Shown here: positions 23,998 through 32,817 of the stretch, in pieces
How positions within the stretch are numbered: the stretch's first letter is position 1
Layout: every line of letters begins with the position of its first letter
From: Candidatus Woesearchaeota archaeon CG1_02_57_44
GTDB lineage: Archaea > Nanobdellota > Nanobdellia > Woesearchaeales > CG1-02-57-44
Assembly: GCA_001871415.1 (NCBI GenBank)
Contig: MNWW01000002.1
Span: forward strand, 1-42,690
Direction of reading: 5' to 3'
Length of the DNA stretch: 42,690 nucleotides
Translations under genes and position numbers: made by a program
The notes under the pieces: model-generated
The model's database searches: none
Told to the model about the DNA's origin: nothing
What the model saw: only the letters and a program-made list of their open reading frames with translations

Positions 23998-24253
23998 GGG
24001 GGATGCCCAGAAGCGCGATGGGAAATGGCTTCTTGCACATGATCCCGAAATCCGCTGCAGTCAGGTCCACCACTTCCAGCGGTCTTCCTGCGGCCTCGCA
24101 AAGGCGTCGTGCTTCCCTGAGCGCGTCAGGGCTGCAGTTCGAGGCCGCGATGACCTCGGCGAGGGTGTTCCTGCGCAGCTCCTTGAAGATGCGCTCAGTC
24201 CCGATGATTGCTTTGCCTTCGATGGCCAGACTGCGTATCATTTTCTTGTCCAT
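23990..24253 (-). CDS. rpl30e: Ribosomal protein L30e
   Basis: 87 residues of the L7Ae/L30e fold, large ribosomal subunit. The opening helix, GKAIIGTERIFKELRRNT and IAASNCSPDALREA are the family hallmarks; the C-terminus LLGIPHA is slightly short. Its usual place between rpoA'' and nusA supports the call. Starts at ATG 24253. Confidence 0.95.
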   Translation of the reverse strand: MDKKMIRSLAIEGKAIIGTERIFKELRRNTLAEVIAASNCSPDALREARRLCEAAGRPLEVVDLTAADFGIMCKKPFPIALLGIPHA

Positions 24254-24336
24254 GAGTGTTCACCTTTCCTGTTGCGTCAGCTTGCGCCTGTTGCAGACCC
24301 GCTCATCCTCGCGGCTATAGCTGGACGCTTCATTGC

Positions 24337-25494
24337 TCAGCGTTTCGCGCTCAGCTGCGGCAGTCCTGTCCCCAGCGGCACAGGCTGATTGATCATCACA
24401 TTCTCGATCACGCTGGTCAGCTGGTCTATCTCGCCAGCCATGGCCGCGAGGAACACGTGCTTGATGGGCGTCTCAAAGGAAGCCCTCGCGAGCACGGAGC
24501 TCTTCTCCGCGATGATGCCGTAGCGGGTGATGCCTTTGATAGTGCCGCCGGAGCACATAGTGTCCGCGACTAGCATGATGTGCCTGACATCAACATTGAG
24601 GCCCTGGGTCTCAATGACCTTCATGAGCTCCAGAACAATCATCTCACGCGCGGCCTCGATGCCCAGGATGTCGCGAACCTCGTGCACATCATTGCTGATA
24701 GTGCGCTCGCTGTCCACGAAATCCAGACTGATGACATCCTTCAGGTTGCTGCCGGCCGTGATGATCATATACTCATCGTCCCGTTTGATGGGCAATATCT
24801 GCGTGATGCCTTTGATGCCTTTGACATGCACGCCCTTGAGCTTCTCTTTTATCTTGAATATCTCATTGATGGGTGCGCCCTTGGTTGGGTTCAGCGTCAC
24901 GGTGAGCTCATTATCGCTGCGCGAGATCTTCGCTGAGCGAAATGATTTTCCAAGTGGTTTTTGCACGTCAGCCGCGCTCATGTCAAGGCGCTCCAGCGCT
25001 TTTACGTCAAGCTCGATAACAATGGTATTTTCCAGCAGGTTGGTCCGAAACGCCAGCACCAGGTCCTGCAGCGTGGTCATCTTTATTTGCATGGCCAGCT
25101 CACGGATGTTCTTGCCGTTGTTGTGCGGCTTTTTCAGGAAAATCTCCATCATCGGGGTGCTGATGGTCTTCCTGCCGTCGAGGATCTCAATGATGCGAGG
25201 CAATCCGACGGTGATGTTCATCTCCGAGACTCCCGCAAAGTGGAATGTGTTCAGGGTCATCTGCGTTCCGGGCTCGCCGATGCTCTCCGCCGCGACCAGA
25301 CCGACACTCTCGCCAGGTTCCACCTGCATCGCGTGATAAGCGGCGTTGATGCGCTCTTCAGCCTGTTTCTTGCCTGCACCGTTCAGTCCGCTGCTCGCGT
25401 TCTCTAGTTCCTCGCGCAATCGCGGGGGCAATGAACGTGTTATGACAGCGGGGATATCGGGTATCCGCGTGCTTGGTCTTGTTGATGCGGTCAT
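24337..25494 (-). CDS. rpoA2: RNA polymerase subunit A'' (Rpo1C)
   Basis: The C-terminal part of the largest RNA polymerase subunit, 385 residues. It carries the bridge-helix/trigger-loop region [24 protein letters not shown] (part; residues about 60-83) and the C-terminal jaw and clamp segments, ending with the conserved GTG-proline region (PLGTGLPQL). ATG 25494 overlaps the rpoA' stop by four bases (ATGA), typical of translational coupling. No inteins or insertions. Confidence 0.97.
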   Translation of the reverse strand: MTASTRPSTRIPDIPAVITRSLPPRLREELENASSGLNGAGKKQAEERINAAYHAMQVEPGESVGLVAAESIGEPGTQMTLNTFHFAGVSEMNITVGLPRIIEILDGRKTISTPMMEIFLKKPHNNGKNIRELAMQIKMTTLQDLVLAFRTNLLENTIVIELDVKALERLDMSAADVQKPLGKSFRSAKISRSDNELTVTLNPTKGAPINEIFKIKEKLKGVHVKGIKGITQILPIKRDDEYMIITAGSNLKDVISLDFVDSERTISNDVHEVRDILGIEAAREMIVLELMKVIETQGLNVDVRHIMLVADTMCSGGTIKGITRYGIIAEKSSVLARASFETPIKHVFLAAMAGEIDQLTSVIENVMINQPVPLGTGLPQLSAKR

Positions 25495-28091
25495 TGTTCC
25501 ACCTCCAGGGCGCGCTTCACATTCAGCGTGCCGGATTCACTCTTGGACACATCGATGCCATCTTCGCCATAGGCGAACTGCACGATTCTGCCCGCGGAGT
25601 CCCGCACCGAGCCGTCGTATTCTACCTTGAGATCCTGCATGGCATTGGCCAGCCTGCGGTAGAGGTATCCTGATTTCGGCGTTCGCAGCGCCGTATCCAT
25701 GAGACTGTCTCTTCCCGTCATTGCCTGGAAGAAGAACTCCTTCGGATTCAGGCCCTTGCGAAAGCCGCTGCGGATAAAGCCGCGTGACTCGGGCAAAAGG
25801 TCACCTTTGCGAAAGCAACTGAGCGTGCGCTGGTAGTATCCTTTGTCGATGCGCTTGCCGCGCATGGCTTGCTGTCCGACGACCGCTGACATCTGGGCCA
25901 GGTTGATGATGTTGCCGCGCGCTCCGGAATCAGCCATGATGCGCGTGTGACTGGTGCCGGTGCCCTGTTGTTGCACCACGCTTCCTGCCTTGTTACGCGC
26001 ATTATTGAGGTTCTCCAGAATGCGTATCTCCAACGTCTCTTCCACCGTGCGACCTGGAAGCGCTTCCAGATTGCCCGCTGCGTAGTCATTGATGAGTATG
26101 CGCACATCCTCATCCGCCTTGTTGAGCTCTGCATTGACTTGCGCCCAGGTGTCTTTGTCCAGGTCCGTGTCCGCGATACCCGCGGTGAATCCGCGATAGA
26201 GCAGATAGTGTACACCGAGCCGGAAGATCTTCTCGAGTATGTCGATGGTCTGGTCTGGTCCGTATTGCTTGTGCAGATTACGCAGAAGCAGTCCGGAGCC
26301 CTCACCAAGATTTGCCCGGTCAAGGATGCCTTGTTGCAGCTTGCCCTTCTTGATGATGACATACGAGGGATCCTTCTCTTCTTTGCCAGATTTCTTGGAC
26401 CTGCGGGAATGTCCCGAGAAGTTGAAGTCCGAAGGCAGCAGCACGCTGAATATCTCGCGGCCGCTCACGGTGTTCTTGTTGGGCAGTGTTTTGAACTCCA
26501 TTACGCCCGCCTGCGCGAGCATTCGGATAGCGACATGACGTGGTATGGCTTCTTCCTGGCTGAGCAGGTAATTGCCGCTGATAGCGTCCTGGATGCAGCC
26601 GATGACCGAGAGTCCATAGCGTGGGCTGATAAGCTGGGTCTGCACCATCATCAGGAACTTGGCCTCCGCGCGCGCTTCCTCGGTCTGGGGGATGTGTAGG
26701 TTCATCTCATCACCGTCGAAATCGGCGTTGTACGGATGGCACACGACCGGGTTGAGGCGGAATGTGCGGTACGGCAGGATGCGCACCTTGTGGCACATCA
26801 TGGACATGCGGTGCAGCGATGGCTGCCGGTTGAAGAGCGCGATGTCCCCATCCATCAGGTGGCGCTCGACGAGGAATCCGGGCTGCAGCTCTTCGAGCAG
26901 CGCCTCCTTGGTTTCGTCTGTGATTTTTTTCCTGCGTCCATCAGGCCTGATGACATAGTTCGCGCCCGGATAGGCGTTTGGTCCGCGCTCAACAAACTGC
27001 TTCAGGCGCTCAAAATTCCATTCCGTGACGCGCTCAGGGACCGTGAGTTTCTTGGCGATAATTTTTGGAACACCGACCTCGTTGACGGATATCATCGGGT
27101 CTGGGCTGATGACGGTTCTTGCCGAGAAATTGACGCGTTTTCCGGCCAGGTTGTGCCTGATGCGTCCTTCTTTGCTCTTGATGCGCTCGCAGAGCGTCTT
27201 GAGCGGCTGGCTGCTGCGGTGGCGCGCGGGCGGCAACTGGGCGATGTTATTATCAAAGAACGTGGTGATATGATACTGCAGCAGATCCCAGAGGTCCTCG
27301 ATGATGATCTCTGGGGCGCCGGCATTGATGTTCTCAAACAGGCGCTGGTTGATGCGCACGATGTCGCCGAGCTTGTGCGTGAGGTCATCTTCACTGCGCT
27401 CTCCGGTCTCCAGCGTGATGCTTGGGCGCATGGTGACAGGAGGTATGGCGAGAATGGTCAGCACCGTCCACTCCGGGCGCATGACGTGCGGGTTCAGGCC
27501 AAACAAGGGCAATGCTGCGTCAGGTATCTTCTCGAGCCGTGTGCGCACCTCGATAGGGCTGATGCGCTTCTCGTCCTCCAGGTACGTGGTCGGCTTCTCT
27601 ATGGTGATCTTGCCTTGCTTGGCATTGCAGTGAGGGCATTTGCCCGTTACCTTCATGCTGGCCAGCAGTTCCTTGACCGCGACGTGCTTGTTCGTGACGC
27701 CCGATTCAGCTTCCACCTGCTCAAGGCGCTTGAGCGCGACAGTCTGTTTCTGCTTGGTCATCAAAGGCTGGCTGCACTCGCGGCAGCTGGCGCGCAGGAT
27801 GTTCAGCAGTACGCTCGCGAACTTGACGTGCATGACAGGTCTTGCCAGCTCGATGTAGCCGAAGTGTCCAAGGTCCTCCTTAAGCTTGGCGCCGCTGGTC
27901 TTGCATCGCAATCCTGGGTCAATGACGCCCATGCGCGTGTCCATCAGGCCGCCGTCCACAGGATAGCCTTCGCGGTCATAGAGCTCGGGCGTGATGACCT
28001 TGACAGCAGCCATCTTCTTCACGAGCTTCGGGGAAAAGATGCCAAACGTGATTGCCTTGACTTTTTTTGATGCGACTTGCGGTTCTTCCAT
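25491..28091 (-). CDS. rpoA1: RNA polymerase subunit A' (Rpo1N), degenerate first zinc site
   Basis: The catalytic largest subunit, N-terminal part, 866 residues. The Mg-binding [10 protein letters not shown] motif is at 455-464, with DFDGD at 457-461. The clamp-core zinc site normally reads CxxC...CxxH; here the ligands are Cys63, Ser66, Asp73 and His76, so two of three cysteines are gone. The second zinc site keeps CREC (103-106) and CPHC (152-155). The remainder (switch regions, funnel) looks ordinary. ATG 28091 lies 135 bases after the rpoB' stop. Confidence 0.97.
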   Translation of the reverse strand: MEEPQVASKKVKAITFGIFSPKLVKKMAAVKVITPELYDREGYPVDGGLMDTRMGVIDPGLRCKTSGAKLKEDLGHFGYIELARPVMHVKFASVLLNILRASCRECSQPLMTKQKQTVALKRLEQVEAESGVTNKHVAVKELLASMKVTGKCPHCNAKQGKITIEKPTTYLEDEKRISPIEVRTRLEKIPDAALPLFGLNPHVMRPEWTVLTILAIPPVTMRPSITLETGERSEDDLTHKLGDIVRINQRLFENINAGAPEIIIEDLWDLLQYHITTFFDNNIAQLPPARHRSSQPLKTLCERIKSKEGRIRHNLAGKRVNFSARTVISPDPMISVNEVGVPKIIAKKLTVPERVTEWNFERLKQFVERGPNAYPGANYVIRPDGRRKKITDETKEALLEELQPGFLVERHLMDGDIALFNRQPSLHRMSMMCHKVRILPYRTFRLNPVVCHPYNADFDGDEMNLHIPQTEEARAEAKFLMMVQTQLISPRYGLSVIGCIQDAISGNYLLSQEEAIPRHVAIRMLAQAGVMEFKTLPNKNTVSGREIFSVLLPSDFNFSGHSRRSKKSGKEEKDPSYVIIKKGKLQQGILDRANLGEGSGLLLRNLHKQYGPDQTIDILEKIFRLGVHYLLYRGFTAGIADTDLDKDTWAQVNAELNKADEDVRILINDYAAGNLEALPGRTVEETLEIRILENLNNARNKAGSVVQQQGTGTSHTRIMADSGARGNIINLAQMSAVVGQQAMRGKRIDKGYYQRTLSCFRKGDLLPESRGFIRSGFRKGLNPKEFFFQAMTGRDSLMDTALRTPKSGYLYRRLANAMQDLKVEYDGSVRDSAGRIVQFAYGEDGIDVSKSESGTLNVKRALEVEQ

Positions 28092-28225
28092 GGTAGTCCC
28101 TCTGATTGTATTGCCGTGGTATCGGTGAGCGTTGCGTCACTGTTGCATTTCTCAACTGGTCAGCCATTGTTCGCAGGTATCAGCGGCAAATCGAAAACCG
28201 CCGCGTGTGGTTGCGAGGTGATGGT

Positions 28226-30028
28226 TCAGTAGCGGTCCTCCAGTTGCAGCTTCGGGTAAATGCCCAGGCTCATGAGCTCGTCGAGGAAGAGCTTGAACGC
28301 GTAGCTCATTTCAACAAAGCTCACCTTGGGGGTGTCCCCATAGATAGGACTGACCGTCACATTCCGGTACCGGTCTATATACGCGATAAGTCCTGACTCT
28401 TCGCAGACAGGAACCAGTGTCCTGTCAGAGTCAAAGCGCTCCTTGAGCAGCAGGCTGGCTCCATGCGCCACGAACGTATCCTTCTCCATCTCTCCCAGGC
28501 GCAAACCGCCTTCCTTTGCGCGGCCCTCGGTGGGCTGCCTGGTCAGCAGCTGGATAGGGCCTCTGGCCCTGCTGTGCAGCTTGTTGGCGACCATGTGCTT
28601 GAGCTTGAGGTAGTACATGCTGCCGATAAAAATCTGGGCCTGCATGGCTTCTCCCGATTCCCCATTGTAGATCTGTTCGGTCCCTGATTCACGGAATCCA
28701 TGACTGACGAGCGCTTTGCGAAGCGCGTCTGGATCCTCGGCGTCAAATGCCGTGCCGTCGATATATCTGCCCTCCAGGGAGCCAAGCTTGCCACCGACCA
28801 GCTCGATGAGATGGGCGATGGTCATGCGGCTGGGAATACCGTGCGGTGAGAAGATGATGTCCGGTGTGATGCCCGATACAGAGAAAGGCATGTCACTCTG
28901 CGGCACGATGAGGCCGATGACGCCCTTCTGTCCGTGCCTGCTGGTGAACTTGTCTCCGATTTCAGGGACACGCTGGTCGCGGATGCGAACCTGCACCATG
29001 CGGTTGCCTTCATCATTCTCGGTCAGCAGCACAAAATCCACCTTTCCCTTTTCTCCATGCGGCATGGAGACGCTGGATTCGCGTCGGATATTGCTCGTGA
29101 GCGAATACTCGTCCATGCCAGAAAGGAATCTTGGCGGGCTGGTCTTGCCGATGATGACATCTTCCTCTTGCACGCTGGCCTCAGGGTAGATGATGCCGTC
29201 TTCTTCCAGGTAGCGGTAGTCCTTCTCTGAGCGATAACCCTTCACATCTTTGTCCGGGATGCACACTTCATCGACCAGGCCGCCGGAATAGCGGAGCTCT
29301 TCAGCTACACTGGGTCGAAAATAGGTATTGCGCGCCAGGCCGCGATCAAGGCTCGCCTTGTTGATGATGATGGCGTCCTCCATGTTGTAGCCCTTGTAAC
29401 TCATGATGGCGACAATCATGTTCTGCCCGGAGGGGTGGCTTGCATAATCAGAGATGATGTGCATATCGCTGCGAACGATAGGCATCTGCGCCTCGTGCAG
29501 GACATTGGTGTCCATGTCCATGCGCACCAGGTAGTTGGCGGCGTACAAGCCGAGCGCCTGCTTCTGGTTCTTGCTGCCCGCGTTCAGGCGCGCGCTCTGG
29601 TTGTAGTTGGCGAAGGGGACCAGCGACGTGCACAGGCCAAGTATCGCGAGCGGCGTCACTTCCATGTGCGTGTGCGCTTCGGTGAGATCCGATGCAGTGA
29701 ATGCTACCAGCGTGTTCTCCTCTTCAGCTGCGTCCAGATGCTCGATGACTCCCTGCTTGACCAGGTCCTGCCACGAGAGCTCGTGCTTTCGCAACTGCGT
29801 GAGATGCGCGTCCGTCAGCAATGGCTTGCCATTCTTGACCACGATGAGCGGGCGTTGCACACGGCCTTTGCCCGTCTCCAGATTGACGTCGCCGGTGACT
29901 TCCGCCACCTGTACGCTCATGCGCTCGGGTAGCGCGCCACGCCGGCGCTCTGCGATAATCTTGTCGCGGAATTCTTCAGCATTGTCCACTTCACCTACAA
30001 AGACGCCGTTTAAGTATACTTCTGCCAT
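28226..30028 (-). CDS. rpoB1: RNA polymerase subunit B' (Rpo2C), zinc ribbon lost
   Basis: The C-terminal part of the second-largest subunit, taken from ATG 30028 (MAEVYLNGVFVGEV), 600 residues; the frame extends upstream into rpoB'' but the N-terminal motif and a GAGG upstream support this start. It contains GDKFTSRHGQKGVIG and the SPHGIPSRMTIAHLIE catalytic/hybrid-binding motifs. The C-terminal zinc ribbon, usually CxxC...CPxC, reads C542, S545, S560 and Y563, so three of four ligands are replaced. The gene starts ten bases after rpoB''. Confidence 0.97.
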   Translation of the reverse strand: MAEVYLNGVFVGEVDNAEEFRDKIIAERRRGALPERMSVQVAEVTGDVNLETGKGRVQRPLIVVKNGKPLLTDAHLTQLRKHELSWQDLVKQGVIEHLDAAEEENTLVAFTASDLTEAHTHMEVTPLAILGLCTSLVPFANYNQSARLNAGSKNQKQALGLYAANYLVRMDMDTNVLHEAQMPIVRSDMHIISDYASHPSGQNMIVAIMSYKGYNMEDAIIINKASLDRGLARNTYFRPSVAEELRYSGGLVDEVCIPDKDVKGYRSEKDYRYLEEDGIIYPEASVQEEDVIIGKTSPPRFLSGMDEYSLTSNIRRESSVSMPHGEKGKVDFVLLTENDEGNRMVQVRIRDQRVPEIGDKFTSRHGQKGVIGLIVPQSDMPFSVSGITPDIIFSPHGIPSRMTIAHLIELVGGKLGSLEGRYIDGTAFDAEDPDALRKALVSHGFRESGTEQIYNGESGEAMQAQIFIGSMYYLKLKHMVANKLHSRARGPIQLLTRQPTEGRAKEGGLRLGEMEKDTFVAHGASLLLKERFDSDRTLVPVCEESGLIAYIDRYRNVTVSPIYGDTPKVSFVEMSYAFKLFLDELMSLGIYPKLQLEDRY

Positions 30029-30038
30029 GGGTATCGCC

Positions 30039-31562
30039 TCAGAGATAGGGCCGCAGGCCCAGCGCGCGAAGGTGATTGTACACTTCCTCTTCATCCGCGC
30101 CTTCAGTGATGCTGGCCAGGAGCGCGAGATTCTTGCGCAGGCCGATGTTGGTTCCTTCAGGAGTCTCTATGGGGCACAGCCTTCCCAGGTGTGTCGCGTG
30201 CAGTTCGCGCGCCGCGAAATTCTCCTGGCTCGCGGACAGCGGGCTCACGACGCGTTGCAGGTGGCTGAGCGTGTCCAGGTTGTTGAGCCGCTGGATGCGC
30301 TGTGCGATGCCCTTTCGGCCGCCGACCCACGAGCCTGTGGCCATGGCGCTGTAGATGCGCTGTGTGAGCAGCTTGTCACGTATGACGACCTTGACGCTCG
30401 GGAACTTGCCCCGCTTGACGATGCGCTGGAAGTTGTAGAGCATGTCGTGGATGAGCACCTTCAGGTTCATGCGGAATAAATCCCCCAGCAGATCGCCGGA
30501 GAGCTTGAGCCGCTTGTTCTGGTAGTGGTCCTTATCATCCAGCGGCACCTCCCTGTTGCTGACCATGATGTACTTGCGCAGCATCTTGCACAGGTTATGC
30601 GCCTTGATGAGGCGTCCCTCAGCTTCGGTGCCAAGGTGCGGAAGCAGGTATTTGTCAAGGATCTCACGCATACGCTCGACACGGATGTCCTTGCTCTGGG
30701 TGATGCCTATCTTCTTGGCTATCCAGTCGACCGCGTCATCCTCGCTCTTGATGTCCGCGAATTCCATGAGGTTGACGATGACTTCGTCGAACTGGCGCTC
30801 CTCGCTCACCGCTTTCATCAGGTCTTCGTCCGTGGTCATGCCAAGCGCCTTGATGATGACTATCACCGGTATGCGCTTGACCCTGGTGAACGAGAGGTAG
30901 AAGACGACATCCTTTGCCTTCTCCAGGACGTGCGGTATCTTAAAAGAGCCACGCTCGGAGAACATCTTGCCAACGAACTGGCTGATGCCTGTGCTGGTCT
31001 CTTCCACCATGAATCTGTTCTGGCAGAGGTCTTCGAGACTGATGAGTACTTTCTCTGATCCATTGATGATGAAATAGCCTCCAACCTCGTCGGGATCCTC
31101 GCCTTTCGCGATGAGTTCATCACGGTTCAAGCCATGCAAATGGCAGTTCTTGGACTTTATCATAACAGGCAAATTGCCCACCTGGGTCGTGAAGCTCTCG
31201 CGTTGTACGCCATTGATGTGACTGGACACCTTCATGAAAATAGGTGAGGCGTAGGTCATTTTTCTCAGGCGCGCTTCTACAGGGTAGATGGGCCTTTTGC
31301 TGCCATCCGCCTCAGTGATGCTGGGTCCGCTGGGTCCTGCTTCCTCTGGTCGGTTAAGGCCTGGCCTGCTGACCCATATCTCGTCGAGCCTTATCTTGAA
31401 CTCGTCGACATTTTGCGGGATGATGGTCGGTTCGATCTCGCGATTCTCTTCGATGATGGCCTGCATTTCATGGTCAACAAAGTGGTTGAAGCTTTGGATA
31501 TTGGAGTTGATGATGCTGTGGTCACGGAAGAACTGCTCCAGCAATATGGTTGATTGTTTCAT
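30039..31562 (-). CDS. rpoB2: RNA polymerase subunit B'' (Rpo2N)
   Basis: The N-terminal part of the second-largest subunit, 507 residues (protrusion, lobe and fork). Hallmarks: NGSEKVLISLED region (about 168-179), GSWVGGRKGIAQRIQRLNNL, SHLQRVVSPL and HATHLGRLCPIETPEGTNIGL (part), the fork-loop region near the C-terminus. Its ATG overlaps the last base of the rpoH stop (TAATG). Splitting of subunit B is a feature of many Euryarchaeota and DPANN. Confidence 0.97.
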   Translation of the reverse strand: MKQSTILLEQFFRDHSIINSNIQSFNHFVDHEMQAIIEENREIEPTIIPQNVDEFKIRLDEIWVSRPGLNRPEEAGPSGPSITEADGSKRPIYPVEARLRKMTYASPIFMKVSSHINGVQRESFTTQVGNLPVMIKSKNCHLHGLNRDELIAKGEDPDEVGGYFIINGSEKVLISLEDLCQNRFMVEETSTGISQFVGKMFSERGSFKIPHVLEKAKDVVFYLSFTRVKRIPVIVIIKALGMTTDEDLMKAVSEERQFDEVIVNLMEFADIKSEDDAVDWIAKKIGITQSKDIRVERMREILDKYLLPHLGTEAEGRLIKAHNLCKMLRKYIMVSNREVPLDDKDHYQNKRLKLSGDLLGDLFRMNLKVLIHDMLYNFQRIVKRGKFPSVKVVIRDKLLTQRIYSAMATGSWVGGRKGIAQRIQRLNNLDTLSHLQRVVSPLSASQENFAARELHATHLGRLCPIETPEGTNIGLRKNLALLASITEGADEEEVYNHLRALGLRPYL

Positions 31563-31789
31563 TAGATCACCGTCCTGTAGAACACGGACTCGCCCGCGGT
31601 CTTGCTTTCCCGCACAATCTTGATGATGTCGCCTTCAGCGCAGTCCAGGTGCGCGATGGCCGCATCAGTCTTCAGAATCTTTGGCAAATCCTGTGGCCGT
31701 ACCTGGAACTGCTCGAGGAGCGCGTCGCGCTCTTTCTGTGAAACTTTGCTATGCTTGGGCAAAAGCCCGTGCTTGATTGCGTCACCCAC
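31562..31789 (-). CDS. rpoH: RNA polymerase subunit H (Rpo5)
   Basis: 75 residues: the archaeal homologue of the C-terminal domain of RPB5, ending in KTAGESVFYRTVI. HGLLPKHSKVS and LPKILKTDAAI are family motifs. The start is GTG 31789 with AGGTGG nine bases upstream. First protein gene of the rpo operon, 33 bases downstream of tRNA-Lys. Confidence 0.95.
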   Translation of the reverse strand: MGDAIKHGLLPKHSKVSQKERDALLEQFQVRPQDLPKILKTDAAIAHLDCAEGDIIKIVRESKTAGESVFYRTVI

Positions 31790-31822
31790 GTTTGACCACC
31801 TTTGACTTCACTGCTCTTGCTA

Positions 31823-31923
31823 CGGGCCGGACGAGATTCGAACTCGCGACCCCCTGGTTTCTTAGCATGCTGGTATGCATGTGCTTAAAAGCCAGGTGCT
31901 CCTCCAGGCTGAGCTACCGGCCC
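31823..31923 (-). tRNA. tRNA-Lys (anticodon TTT) with canonical intron
   Basis: Acceptor GGGCCGG/CCGGCCC, D-arm GCTC/GAGC, anticodon stem CCTGG/CCAGG, variable GGGTC, T-arm GCGAG/CTCGT with TTCGAAT, discriminator G. The loop reads CTTTTA, a 27-base insertion, then A; removal gives a 74-base tRNA with anticodon TTT. The insertion sits after position 37, the canonical archaeal intron site. CTT of the loop can pair with AAG at the intron end and AGCA with TGCT, leaving three-base bulges. Confidence 0.93.
31859..31885 (-). other. Intron of tRNA-Lys (position 37/38)
   Basis: 27 bases; the exact ends can slide by one or two because of repeated A residues. Inner stem AGCA/TGCT. Confidence 0.75.
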
Positions 31924-32009
31924 AGTGCATGTCACTGGCACCCCTACTGTTGCGGATGGCACATATGCGGCGACATCCCCTGAATTGCATTCTTGCGCTA
32001 AAAAAATGG

Positions 32010-32106
32010 CGCCCTGGCCGGGATTCGAACCCGGGTCGAAGCCTCGACAAGGCTTCATGATACTCCGGGCAGTTTTTAGCTGCTGGCCGGACTACACTAC
32101 CAAGGC
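32010..32106 (-). tRNA. tRNA-Asp (anticodon GTC) with D-loop intron
   Basis: Acceptor GCCTTGG/CCAGGGC, anticodon stem AAGCC/GGCTT with loop TTGTCGA, variable CGAC, T-arm CCGGG/CCCGG with TTCGAAT, discriminator G. The D-arm contains 23 extra bases between positions 20a and 21. Removing them gives GTGTAGTCCGGCC then ATCATG, with A14, G18, G19 and A21 exactly in place and a 74-base product. The anticodon loop itself is uninterrupted. Confidence 0.92.
32062..32084 (-). other. Non-canonical intron in the D-loop of tRNA-Asp
   Basis: 23 bases. The exon bases TCCGG pair with intron bases CCGGA, the inner stem is GCAG/CTGC, and the three-base bulges are CC|A at the 5' cut and GT|A at the 3' cut: a full bulge-helix-bulge motif. 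Confidence 0.85.
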
Positions 32107-32260
32107 AACACATGTCTGATTTCACAGTGGATGTTCCCTGGGCTATGCCTCTAATACTTCCAAATACGGCAAGCATAGAGAATGCCCTTTTGTACTGCCC
32201 CAGAAAACCACCGTTCGCCTTTATTGTCTCACCCATTTGCAAAAGGTCCCCTCACCCGGA

Positions 32261-32288
32261 TGCTCAGCCACAAAGACTCTTTGCGACT
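32261..32288 (-). other. Non-canonical intron in the T-loop of tRNA-Tyr (position 59/60)
   Basis: 28 bases. Exon TTCA pairs with intron TGAG, bulges are AG|A and CA|T, and the body of the intron is a 9-bp hairpin GTCGCAAAG/CTTTGTGGC with a three-base loop. Splicing gives the T-loop TTCAAGT. Confidence 0.87.
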
Positions 32289-32310
32289 CTTGAACCGGGG
32301 ACTTTTCGGT

Positions 32311-32367
32311 GACTATTGCTGCCTATGATTCATCCTTTCCTGACCTCAGGAACGTCGCATAGGGGAT
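32311..32367 (-). other. Canonical intron of tRNA-Tyr (position 37/38)
   Basis: 57 bases. Loop bases CTGT pair with intron bases ATAG, with bulges AG|A and TC|A. Inside are nested stems CCTATG/CATAGG and TTCCTGA/TCAGGAA. Confidence 0.85.
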
Positions 32368-32433
32368 CTACAGCCGAACGCTCTAGCCACTGAGCTATGA
32401 GGGGACACCGACGACTACGAGAAAAAGGGTCCC

Positions 32434-32441
32434 TTTAAATA
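32434..32441 (-). promoter_or_regulatory. TATA box of the tRNA-Tyr/tRNA-Asp/tRNA-Lys cluster
   Basis: TATTTAAA on the minus strand, about 30-37 bases upstream of the tRNA-Tyr 5' end. No clear TATA box precedes tRNA-Asp or tRNA-Lys, so the three tRNAs, and perhaps the rpo operon, may share this promoter. Confidence 0.5.
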
Positions 32442-32744
32442 GTTTGCGGATTTCGGACGGGAAGTGAGCAGTTTCTGATTTTGCTGTTATTTGCACTTTT
32501 ATCGGCATCCCTGCTCGTTTTTTCTGTTTTTGGTTCGGCTAACCTGGGGGTATGCGCAGCAGCGTCTCTTCCATCGCACCTCGTCATGGTGAATGAGGCA
32601 TGCCAGCGACAGGAGGTGTGTGTCTGTCTACTGTGTATCTACTATGTACTATGGCTTTAGCCGTTCTGTCTGCTGTCGCTTTAGCCGTTGAATGGGGTCA
32701 TTTGGTGCTTCGGGGTGCAATGCTGAATATGCGCTTTGCAAAAC
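32442..32744. other. Spacer of about 300 bases between two divergent promoters
   Basis: No credible coding frame. It contains the 12-base direct repeat GCTTTAGCCGTT at 32654-32665 and 32678-32689 (24-base period), some 60-90 bases upstream of the promoter of the secreted protein gene. Otherwise nothing assignable. Confidence 0.45.
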
Positions 32745-32747
32745 CTT

Positions 32748-32757
32748 TAAATAATAG
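32748..32757 (+). promoter_or_regulatory. TATA box of the secreted beta-domain protein gene
   Basis: CTTTAAATAA; predicted start near 32778, leader about 40 bases before ATG 32818. Confidence 0.45.
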
Positions 32758-32817
32758 TTAAGCCAAAAAAAACATGGGTGTGGGCCCGCAGATGGGTGGA
32801 TAGTAGGTTCGAGAACA

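Larger units (their letters stand above)
32247..32404 (-). tRNA. tRNA-Tyr (anticodon GTA) with two introns
   Basis: Acceptor CCCCTCA/TGAGGGG with the archaeal tyrosine identity pair C1-G72 and discriminator A; D-arm GCTC/GAGC; anticodon stem TTCGG/CCGAA with loop CTGTAG plus A; variable AAGTC; T-arm CCCGG/CCGGG. The gene is 158 bases long because of a 57-base intron at position 37/38 and a 28-base intron in the T-loop; removing both leaves a regular 73-base tRNA. Confidence 0.93.

Noticed and set aside
26736-28070. 444-codon open frame antisense to rpoA'
   Set aside because: A long shadow frame caused by codon bias in the GC-rich rpoA' gene; composition is not protein-like and rpoA' is certain.
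31861-32312. Short open frames covering the tRNA cluster
   Set aside because: They run through tRNA stems and introns and have no promoter or family match.
32311-32367. Box C/D guide RNA inside the tRNA-Tyr intron, as in the haloarchaeal tRNA-Trp intron
   Set aside because: CTGA and a GGATGAA element occur but in the wrong order and with poor box C match; the bases are better explained by the nested stems.
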